64,000 bases of DNA from Croceicoccus marinus (GTDB taxonomy: Bacteria; Pseudomonadota; Alphaproteobacteria; Sphingomonadales; Sphingomonadaceae). Of the stretch, positions 53,734-60,662 are shown one piece after another (position 1 is the stretch's first letter; the number at the start of each line of letters is the position of its first letter). The notes beneath the pieces are model-generated. The model had not been told where the DNA came from. It saw nothing but the letters and a program-made list of their open reading frames with translations, and searched no databases. The DNA is taken from the NCBI RefSeq assembly GCF_001661675.2, contig NZ_CP019603.1, positions 248,001-312,000 on the forward strand. The letters are read 5' to 3'. Made by a program: the position numbers and the translations under genes.

Positions 53734-54366
53734 ATGAAAATTGCACTGATCACCGAAAACAGCCAGGCCGCGAAGAACTGCATCATCGAGGAAGCGCTGA
53801 CGTCCACGGTCGAGCCGATGGGCCACGAGGTCGTGAACTATGGCATGTACACGCCCGAGGACAAGGCGCACCTGACCTATCCGATGGTCGGCCTGCTGAC
53901 CGGCATCCTGCTCAATTCCAAGGCGGTCGATTTCGTCGTCACCGGCTGCGGCACGGGTTCGGGATCGATGCTGGCGGCCAATGCGATGCCGGGCGTGTTC
54001 TGCGGCCTGGTCATCGATCCCACCGACGCGTTCCTGTTCGCGCAGATCAACGACGGCAACGCGGTCGCCATGCCCTATGCCAAGGGGTTCGGCTGGGCGG
54101 CCGAACTCAACCTGCAGGATTGCTATCGCAAGCTGTTCGAAGGTGAGAGCGGCGTCGGCTATCCCAAGGAACGCGCCGCCGTCATGGCCGAGAATCGCGG
54201 CGTCCTTGCCGATCTCAAGGCCGCTAGCTGCAAGGACATGCTGACGGTGCTGAAGAGCGTGGACCAGGACCTGCTCAAGACCGCCATTTCGGGCGATCGT
54301 TTCGAGGAGCATTTCTATCCCGCCTCGAAGGACGAGCAGATCAGCGCCTATTTGAAGAGCCTGTAA
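53734..54366 (+). CDS. RpiB/LacAB-family sugar isomerase, probable DhuI-type uronate isomerase
   Basis: ATG 53734 follows GAGCGAGGA (a GTG at 53719 is less likely) and gives 210 residues, MKIALITENSQAAKN, with GCGTGSGSMLAANAMPG, the family active-site loop, and a C-terminal extension past the usual 150 residues. In pectin breakdown KduI normally isomerises 5-keto-4-deoxyuronate. Here KduI is missing and this gene sits directly before the KduD-like SDR and the kinase. A non-homologous RpiB-type isomerase (DhuI) does this job in streptococci, which is the likely role. Confidence 0.7.
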   Translation: MKIALITENSQAAKNCIIEEALTSTVEPMGHEVVNYGMYTPEDKAHLTYPMVGLLTGILLNSKAVDFVVTGCGTGSGSMLAANAMPGVFCGLVIDPTDAFLFAQINDGNAVAMPYAKGFGWAAELNLQDCYRKLFEGESGVGYPKERAAVMAENRGVLADLKAASCKDMLTVLKSVDQDLLKTAISGDRFEEHFYPASKDEQISAYLKSL

Positions 54367-54464
54367 GGGCCGACACCCCAACTGACTGAATTGCCGCCCT
54401 GCCCCGGCAGGCGCCGACCGGGCGAAGCATCGCCCGGCGGCGAGGGAACCGAGAGGACGACCCG

Positions 54465-55235
54465 ATGAAAAGCCCCTTCGACCTTACCGGCCGCGTCGCG
54501 GTCGTCACTGGCGCCAACACCGGCATCGGCCAGGGCATCGCCGTCGCGCTGGCAGAGGCCGGCGCGGACATCGCTGCCGTGGGCCGCAGCGAAGCGAGCG
54601 AAACCGCCGAGAAGGTCCGCGCGCTGGGCCGCAAGTGCGAACTGGTCTCCGCCGATCTCTCATCGATCGCGCCGGTCAGGGACGTGGTGGACAGCGTGGT
54701 CTCCTCGCTCGGCTCGCTCGACATCCTGGTGAACAATGCCGGCATCATCCGGCGCGAGGATGCGCTGGACTTCTCGGAAGAGGACTGGGACGCGGTGATG
54801 GGCACCAATCTCAAGACCCTGTTCTTCCTGTGCCAGGCCGCGGCGCGCCACATGACCGGCTGGTCCAGCCAGTCGGGCAAGCGCGGCAAGATCATCAATA
54901 TCGCATCCATGCTGACCTTTCAGGGCGGCATCCGCGTGCCAAGCTATACCGCCAGCAAGTCGGGCGTGGGCGGGCTGACCAAGCTGATGGCCAATGAATG
55001 GGCGGCCAGGGGCATCAACGTGAACGCCATCGCGCCGGGCTATATCGCCACCAACAACACCGCGGCGCTGCAGGCGGACGAGACGCGCAACCGCCAGATC
55101 ATGGAACGCATCCCCGAAGGCCGCTGGGGCGATCCCAGCGACATCGGCGGCGCTGCGGTCTTCCTCGCCAGTAGCGCGGCCGATTACGTGCAGGGCCATA
55201 TCCTCGCCGTCGATGGCGGCTGGCTTGCCCGCTGA
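54465..55235 (+). CDS. kduD: KduD-like 2-keto-3-deoxygluconate dehydrogenase (SDR)
   Basis: The 256-residue short-chain dehydrogenase starts MKSPFDLTGRVAVVTGANTG, with the nucleotide-binding TGANTGIG, NNAG, catalytic Ser in NIASMLTFQ, and YTASK (Tyr, Lys), and ends GHILAVDGGWLAR. KduD-type enzymes reduce 2,5-diketo-3-deoxygluconate to 2-keto-3-deoxygluconate with NAD(P)H. It lies between the isomerase and kinase genes, so the order of the pathway is kept. The kinase gene starts 10 bases after its stop. Confidence 0.85.
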   Translation: MKSPFDLTGRVAVVTGANTGIGQGIAVALAEAGADIAAVGRSEASETAEKVRALGRKCELVSADLSSIAPVRDVVDSVVSSLGSLDILVNNAGIIRREDALDFSEEDWDAVMGTNLKTLFFLCQAAARHMTGWSSQSGKRGKIINIASMLTFQGGIRVPSYTASKSGVGGLTKLMANEWAARGINVNAIAPGYIATNNTAALQADETRNRQIMERIPEGRWGDPSDIGGAAVFLASSAADYVQGHILAVDGGWLAR

Positions 55236-55245
55236 GGACGCCCCG

Positions 55246-56280
55246 GTGAGCGAAAGCCGCACCGGCCCCGCCCCGGACCCCGTCGTCTGTTTCGGGGAGA
55301 TGCTGCTGCGATTGAGCCCGCAGGGGCAGGTCCCGCTGGCACAGGCAGGCAGCGTCGCCATCGACGTCGGCGGGGCGGAGGCGAATGTCGCCGCCGCGCT
55401 CGCAAGTCTAGGCACGCCGACGCGCATGGTGTCGGTCGTTCCCGACAATCCGCTTGGCCGCAAGGCGATCGCCGCGATGGGCGCGGCGGGCAGCGACACG
55501 CGCTTCATCGTGAAAAGGCCGGGACGCATCGGGCTCTATTTCTTCGAGCCGCCCGCCGGTCCCATCGCGGGCCGCGTCACCTATGACCGCGACGGCAGCA
55601 GTTTCGCGCTCGCCGACCCCGCTGCCCTGCCCTTTGCCGAGGCGCTGGAAGGGGCCAGCCTGCTGCACATGTCGGGCATCACCCCCGCGCTCGGCCCCGA
55701 CGGCGTGGCGCTGGCTCGCGCCGCCGTCGCGGCGGCCAAGGCGGCGGACGTGCCGATCTGCTTCGACGGCAATTACCGCGCAAACCTGTGGGACGCATGG
55801 GATAGCGACCCGCATGCGATCCTGACCGAGCTGATGTCCGAGGCCACGCTGATGATCGGCAACCGCCGCGACATCTCGCTGCTTTTGGGCAAGACATTCT
55901 CGGGCGACGGCCCCGACCGCCGCCGCGAGGCGAGCGAAGCCGCGTTCGAAGCCTTCCCCAGGCTGCAACTAATCGCCAGCACCGCGCGCCATGTCGAGAC
56001 CGCGGGTACGCACCGCATCGCGGCGCGCATCGACCTGCGCGAAAGCCACTGGCAGACCGACGAGGTGCGGATCGAGAATATCGTCGACCGCATCGGCACC
56101 GGCGACGCCTATGCCGCGGGCATGATCCGCAGCTGGCTGGCCGGCGGTTCGGCGCAGGACATGGCCAAATCGGGCCTTGCGCTCGCAGCGCTGAAACACG
56201 GCGTTCCGGGCGACATGGTGCTGATGACGGCAGACGACCTAGAGAATTTCGATCCGGCGGGCGGCGATGTCCGGCGTTGA
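55246..56280 (+). CDS. kdgK: 2-keto-3-deoxygluconate kinase (PfkB family)
   Basis: A GTG start at 55246 lies 7 bases after GAGGA; an ATG at 55213 would overlap kduD. The 344-residue protein has PfkB marks: CFGEMLLRLSPQGQVPLAQA, VGGAEANVAAALASLG, and the ATP/anion-hole motif near RIGTGDAYAAGMI with catalytic Asp. KdgK phosphorylates 2-keto-3-deoxygluconate at C6 for aldol cleavage. The matching aldolase is not in the window. It overlaps the carboxylesterase gene by 14 bases. Confidence 0.86.
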   Translation: MSESRTGPAPDPVVCFGEMLLRLSPQGQVPLAQAGSVAIDVGGAEANVAAALASLGTPTRMVSVVPDNPLGRKAIAAMGAAGSDTRFIVKRPGRIGLYFFEPPAGPIAGRVTYDRDGSSFALADPAALPFAEALEGASLLHMSGITPALGPDGVALARAAVAAAKAADVPICFDGNYRANLWDAWDSDPHAILTELMSEATLMIGNRRDISLLLGKTFSGDGPDRRREASEAAFEAFPRLQLIASTARHVETAGTHRIAARIDLRESHWQTDEVRIENIVDRIGTGDAYAAGMIRSWLAGGSAQDMAKSGLALAALKHGVPGDMVLMTADDLENFDPAGGDVRR

Positions 56281-57823
56281 ACCGGCAACCCGCCGCACCG
56301 TCCTCAAGGGCGGACTGATCGGCTCGGGCCTGCTGGCGACACCCGCCTTCGGCCAGTCCCCCACACCGCGCGTCGGCGGCTATGAAGGCATTCGGCAAGC
56401 GGGCGTCCATGCCTTCCTCGGCATACGCTATGCCACGGCGGAGCGCTTCGCCCGCCCCGTTCGCCTGCCCTTCGCCAGCGATCCCACGCCCGCCAGGGAA
56501 TTCGGCCCGATCTGCCCCCAACGCGGCAATCTGGACGAGCCGGCGAGCGAGGACTGCCTGTTCCTCAACGTCTGGACACCCGACCTCAACCCCGCCGCGA
56601 ACAAGCCCGTCATGGTCTATTTCCACGGCGGCGCGTACAACGGCGGCACGGTCACCGATCCGGTCACCCACGGCCAGCATCTGGCAGGCCAAGGCGACGT
56701 CGTCGTGGTCTCGGTCAACCAGCGCCTCAACGTGTTCGGCTATCCGTGGCTCGCGCCCTTCGATGGGCGCTACGCCGACAGCGGCAATCTGGGCCAGCTC
56801 GACCTGATCGCAGCGCTCGAATGGGTGCGCGACCATGCCGCGAAATTCGGCGGCGATCCGTCGCGCGTGATGGTGTTCGGCCAATCGGGCGGCGGCGCCA
56901 AGATCGCCACGCTGATGGCCATGCCCGCCGCGAAGGGCCTGTTCCACTCCGCCGCGACCATGAGCGGGCAGCAGGTCACCGCCAGCGGTCCGACCAACGC
57001 CTTGAAACGCATCACGGCATTCTTCGAACAGGTCGGCGTGCCCGTCGGCAATGTTGACGGATTGAAGGCGCTGTCGACCGAGCAGATGGTCGCTGGCCTC
57101 GACGCCGCCGATCCGGTGCTGGGCGGCAGCCTCTATTTCGGACCCGTGCTCGACATGGTGAACCTGCCGCGCCATCCGTTCTGGCCCGACGCTGCGCCGC
57201 AGTCGCTCAACATCCCGATGATCCTGGGCAACACGACCGACGAGACTCGCGCCTTCATCAATCCCGAAGGTCCGCTCCTGCAGGGCATCGACTGGTCCAA
57301 TATCGCCGAACGCATCCGGCCCAACATCAAGATCGACCTGCGCCCCGACTACGTGGTGCAGCAATATCGCGAACATTTCCCCGACTGGTCGCCCGAGCGG
57401 GTGTTCTATGCCGCCACGACCGACGGACGCAGCTGGCCCGGCCAGTGGATCGAGGCGGACGAGCGGGCAAAGGCGGGTGCGGAGCAGACCTGGGTCTACC
57501 AGCTCGACCGCGAATCCCCGATCGACCCAAAGCGCGGCGCGGCGCATACCGACGACCTGCCCTATGTCTTCGGTACGCTGGACGCACCGGGCAGCTATTC
57601 CGGCACTGGCAGCCGCGCGCGCCAGATCAGCGCCGCGATGATGAAGGCCTTCACCGGCCTTGCCCACACTGGCACGCCGGGCCTGACCGACTGGGCGCCC
57701 TATACGCTGCCAGATCGCGCCACCTTGATGGTGGCCGAAGACCGCATCGCCATGGAGAACGACCCGCGCGGCTGGCAGCGCGAGATGTGGTCGACCGCAC
57801 CCTATATCCAGCCGGGGATCTGA
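56267..57823 (+). CDS. Exported type-B carboxylesterase
   Basis: The 518-residue protein has a twin-arginine-like leader (TRRTVLKGGLIGSGLLATPA, then FGQ). Carboxylesterase type-B marks are EDCLFLNVWTP, the oxyanion YFHGGAYNGG, and the nucleophile elbow FGQSGGGAK, with a catalytic Glu region and the last His near GAAHTDDLPYVFG. It probably removes methyl or acyl esters from plant polysaccharides outside the cytoplasm. Its start overlaps kdgK and the next gene follows after two bases, so it is in the operon. Confidence 0.86.
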   Translation: MSGVEPATRRTVLKGGLIGSGLLATPAFGQSPTPRVGGYEGIRQAGVHAFLGIRYATAERFARPVRLPFASDPTPAREFGPICPQRGNLDEPASEDCLFLNVWTPDLNPAANKPVMVYFHGGAYNGGTVTDPVTHGQHLAGQGDVVVVSVNQRLNVFGYPWLAPFDGRYADSGNLGQLDLIAALEWVRDHAAKFGGDPSRVMVFGQSGGGAKIATLMAMPAAKGLFHSAATMSGQQVTASGPTNALKRITAFFEQVGVPVGNVDGLKALSTEQMVAGLDAADPVLGGSLYFGPVLDMVNLPRHPFWPDAAPQSLNIPMILGNTTDETRAFINPEGPLLQGIDWSNIAERIRPNIKIDLRPDYVVQQYREHFPDWSPERVFYAATTDGRSWPGQWIEADERAKAGAEQTWVYQLDRESPIDPKRGAAHTDDLPYVFGTLDAPGSYSGTGSRARQISAAMMKAFTGLAHTGTPGLTDWAPYTLPDRATLMVAEDRIAMENDPRGWQREMWSTAPYIQPGI

Positions 57824-57825
57824 AG

Positions 57826-58686
57826 ATGAACCTCGCTTTGGCCGCGGCCGCCGCACTGGCGCTGCCCGCTACAGCCCTCGCCCAGCAGGGACCATCGCGG
57901 GCCGAAATGGCGACCGAGGCCAGCATCGCGGAAGGCATGAACAAGGTCATCCTCGTCGGCGATTCCACCACGGCGGTCGGGAGCGGCTGGGGACCGATGT
58001 TCTGTGCGAACCATACCACGCAAGCCGCCGCCTGCCTCAATCTTGCCCGCGGCGGGCGAAGCAGCGGCTCCTATCGCGCCGAGGGGCTTTGGGACATCGC
58101 GCTGGGCGAGATGAGGGTGGACGGATATGGCACGATATTCGTGCTGATCGGCTTCGGGCACAATGACCAACCGGGCAAGCCGGGCCGCTCGACCGATCTG
58201 GAAACCGAATTTCCCGCGAACATGCGCCGTTATGTCCAGGAAGCAAGAGCCGCCGGCGCGGTGCCGATCCTGTTCACCCCCCCGACCCGCCGCCTGTTCA
58301 AGGATGGTAAGGTGGAGCGCGATCTGGACCCTTGGGCCGATGCGATCCGCAAGATCGCGGCAGAAACCGGCACGCCGCTGGTGGACCTGAACGCGCGCAG
58401 CACCCAGATCGTGCAAGCCATGGGCCCATCGGTCCAGAACCTGACCGCCGAGATACCGCCGCCAGCCGAAGTGGCTGCCGCCGCCGCGATCGATGGCGTG
58501 ACGCTGCCCTCTGCAACCGGAAGGGCAAAGCCGGCGCCGGTCCCCGACGACCTTCGCGTCGCGAAAATGAACTGGGTCTACGACTACACCCATCTAGGCG
58601 AGTTCGGCGGCAGGCTGTTCGCCGCCGTGATGGCCGACGAACTGGCAAGCGAAGTGCCGGAGATCCGCGAATTGCTGCGCCTCTGA
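57826..58686 (+). CDS. Rhamnogalacturonan acetylesterase-like SGNH hydrolase
   Basis: ATG 57826 gives 286 residues with a signal peptide (MNLALAAAAALALPATALAQ). SGNH blocks are visible: VILVGDSTTAVGSGW (Ser), ARGGRSSGSY (Gly), IGFGHND (Asn) and the C-terminal DYTHLGEFGG (Asp, His). The set fits RhgT/YesT-type rhamnogalacturonan acetylesterases, which remove acetyl groups from pectin backbone. It begins two bases after the carboxylesterase stop. Upstream frames in other phases are shadows. Confidence 0.85.
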   Translation: MNLALAAAAALALPATALAQQGPSRAEMATEASIAEGMNKVILVGDSTTAVGSGWGPMFCANHTTQAAACLNLARGGRSSGSYRAEGLWDIALGEMRVDGYGTIFVLIGFGHNDQPGKPGRSTDLETEFPANMRRYVQEARAAGAVPILFTPPTRRLFKDGKVERDLDPWADAIRKIAAETGTPLVDLNARSTQIVQAMGPSVQNLTAEIPPPAEVAAAAAIDGVTLPSATGRAKPAPVPDDLRVAKMNWVYDYTHLGEFGGRLFAAVMADELASEVPEIRELLRL

Positions 58687-58705
58687 CAAGGCGCAGCGTC
58701 TCAAC

Positions 58706-59149
58706 CTATTTCGCCGCCACCGGATAGGCGATGATGATCGACAGCGGCGCGTCGCCGGTCTGGCGCATCCCCACCACCGCGCCTTCGTACAGATAGGCCG
58801 CCATGCCGGGCTTCAGCGCTGCCTCCACCCCGTCGGAAATCACCACGCCTTCGCCCGCGGTGACGTAATAGACCTCGTCATGGCTGATCGGGTGCTCTCC
58901 GATGGCCGCCCCGACATCCAGGACGCGGCGGCGGAATTCCATCGTGCGCGGCTGCGGCGCGGCGTCGCTGATGCGGTACGCGGTCGACATGCCGATCGCG
59001 CCATGGGGCGGCGGCTCGCGCACCATCACGTCGCTTTCGCTGACGACGACCATCGGCGGCGCGCCGTGAACAGGCACCGGCTGCCGTGCAGAAACACAGG
59101 CCGAGCACGCCAGCGCCGCAACTGCGAGGGCTGGCCGCGCGGCGATCAC
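58706..59149 (-). CDS. Exported cupin, KdgF-like
   Basis: A GTG start at 59149 overlaps the pectate lyase stop by four bases (GTGA), which is why I choose it over ATG starts that lie outside coding sequence. The 147-residue product begins with a hydrophobic leader (VIAARPALAVAALACSACVS) that may be a lipoprotein signal, then a single cupin fold (EHPISHDEVYYVTAGEGVV, later GMAAYLYEG). KdgF cupins convert unsaturated uronate monomers to the linear keto form. A periplasmic copy would be unusual. The metal ligands are only partly clear. Confidence 0.65.
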   Translation of the reverse strand: MIAARPALAVAALACSACVSARQPVPVHGAPPMVVVSESDVMVREPPPHGAIGMSTAYRISDAAPQPRTMEFRRRVLDVGAAIGEHPISHDEVYYVTAGEGVVISDGVEAALKPGMAAYLYEGAVVGMRQTGDAPLSIIIAYPVAAK

Positions 59150-60495
59150 CGGGCCTGCTCGCGCATGGCGCGGTCGCGCGCGCTCAGGAATTCCCGCACC
59201 TTTGCGGTCTGACCGGGATAGAGCCCCGATTTCGGCGTCATCGTCGCAAGGTCCCATCGCGCCGGATCGAACGGCGCACGCGTTTCCGGGAAAACGGGAT
59301 AGCCGCCCACTTCCTCCTGCGAATCGATGACTTCGCCGCGCCCCTCGGCAATGTAGAACAGCACGCGGATCTCCTCCTCCGTGCGGTCCCACGGGCGCGC
59401 GCCGGCCTGGCGCAGCAGCGTCGTCTCGACGTCCCCGGCAGGCATCACGTCGTACCCGTCAAGGCTGTGCAGCGGCGCGTCCGCCTCGATCAGCTCGGCC
59501 TCGGTCTGGCCATAGGTGCCGAACATCGGAAGCGGTTCGCCGTGGCGATCGACCGCGATATTGTCGGCCCCGTAATATTTAAGGTCGCCCACCCCGCCCA
59601 GCATCAGGAACGGCAGGTCCTCCGACGTCGAATTGCCGCCGCGCATGACGTTGCCGACAGCGGTAATCTCGCCCGCGACATGCGGCTGGCCCATCCATTC
59701 GAGGTCCATCAGATTGTAATGCACCGCGCGCAGGCCGGGGTCATAGATGAAGTTGTTGACCATCAACACCTGTGCCCCGCCCTTCACCAGCGGCGAGCGT
59801 TCGACATGATGCGCCCAGATGTTGCGGTCGAACACGATATTGGTCGCATTGTCGTGGATCAGCGACCCCTTGGAATGCTCGCCCTTGGGATGGCTTGAAT
59901 CGGCCAGCCCCTCGGCCGCGAAGTTCAGGCGGAAAGTGATGTCGTGGCTGGTGCCCTCGCGCCATTCCTCGACCGTGTCGCCGGTAAAGCGCGGCCCGCT
60001 GGCGGACATGTTTTCGTCCACCGCCCACATGAGGGTGTTGTTCTCGACCACCACGTTATGCGCGGCGACGGTCGAGAACGCATCGGCTTCCCATCCGCTG
60101 CGTTTGGCCTGTCCGGCGTCGCCCAGCATCACGCGCAGATGGCTGATCTTCACGTCATGGGTCTTCACGTCGATCCCGCCGCGCAGGATGGTGATGCCCG
60201 GCGAAGGCGCGGTCTGCCCGGCTATGGTGACGAAGGGCTCCTCGATCACGATGCCCGATCGTTCAAGGTCGATCGCGCCGCCCACTTCGAACACGATGAT
60301 GCGCGGCCCCTTCATCGCCAGCGCGGCGGCCAGGCTGCCCGGCCCGTCCTTCGCCAGCGTGGTCACCTTCACGATTTTTCCGCCCTTGCCGCCCTCTGTC
60401 GGGTCGCCGGGCTGTGCCATCGAAGGCACACTGGTACCGGCAAGGATCAGGACCGCAGCCGCCAAGCTGCTGAAATGTGCAGATTTCATCATCAA
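59146..60495 (-). CDS. PL1-type pectate lyase
   Basis: The 449-residue protein has a signal peptide (SSLAAAVLILAGTSVPSMAQ) and a right-handed parallel beta-helix pattern: KVTTLAKDGPGSLAAALA, IIVFEVGGAIDL, FVTIAGQTAPSPGITILRGG, VENNTLMWAVDENMS, RNIWAHHVERSP, MVNNFIYDPG. The order fits bacterial pectate lyases of PL1, which cleave polygalacturonate by beta-elimination using calcium. It is divergent from the TonB receptor gene, and the promoter gap holds two LacI-type operators. The cupin gene overlaps its end. Confidence 0.82.
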   Translation of the reverse strand: MMMKSAHFSSLAAAVLILAGTSVPSMAQPGDPTEGGKGGKIVKVTTLAKDGPGSLAAALAMKGPRIIVFEVGGAIDLERSGIVIEEPFVTIAGQTAPSPGITILRGGIDVKTHDVKISHLRVMLGDAGQAKRSGWEADAFSTVAAHNVVVENNTLMWAVDENMSASGPRFTGDTVEEWREGTSHDITFRLNFAAEGLADSSHPKGEHSKGSLIHDNATNIVFDRNIWAHHVERSPLVKGGAQVLMVNNFIYDPGLRAVHYNLMDLEWMGQPHVAGEITAVGNVMRGGNSTSEDLPFLMLGGVGDLKYYGADNIAVDRHGEPLPMFGTYGQTEAELIEADAPLHSLDGYDVMPAGDVETTLLRQAGARPWDRTEEEIRVLFYIAEGRGEVIDSQEEVGGYPVFPETRAPFDPARWDLATMTPKSGLYPGQTAKVREFLSARDRAMREQAR

Positions 60496-60551
60496 TCATT
60501 CTCCCAGTTGGTTGTTTCTTGACAGACCCGAACGGCAGGGGCAATACATAA

Positions 60552-60565
60552 TGACACCGGTTACC
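60552..60565 (-). promoter_or_regulatory. LacI-type operator 3 (pectate lyase promoter)
   Basis: TGACACCGGTTACC lies 57 bases upstream of the pectate lyase start, in the divergent promoter gap. It equals operator 2 exactly. Confidence 0.7.
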
Positions 60566-60619
60566 AAAAACCGGACGGGAGATTCGGATTGCCAGGGCCT
60601 TTTCTTCGGCCTTCGTTAG

Positions 60620-60633
60620 GTAACCGGTGTCAT
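60620..60633 (+). promoter_or_regulatory. LacI-type operator 4 (TonB receptor promoter)
   Basis: GGTAACCGGTGTCA is operator 3 in inverse orientation, 30 bases upstream of the TonB receptor start. Together they make a divergent two-operator promoter region. Confidence 0.7.
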
Positions 60634-60662
60634 CCCGCACGGTGCATGATGGGGAGGATACC

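Noticed and set aside
55679..57856. A 725-codon minus-strand open frame over the kinase and carboxylesterase genes
   Set aside because: It mirrors PfkB and carboxylesterase motifs on the plus strand and has no own domain, start signal or family likeness.
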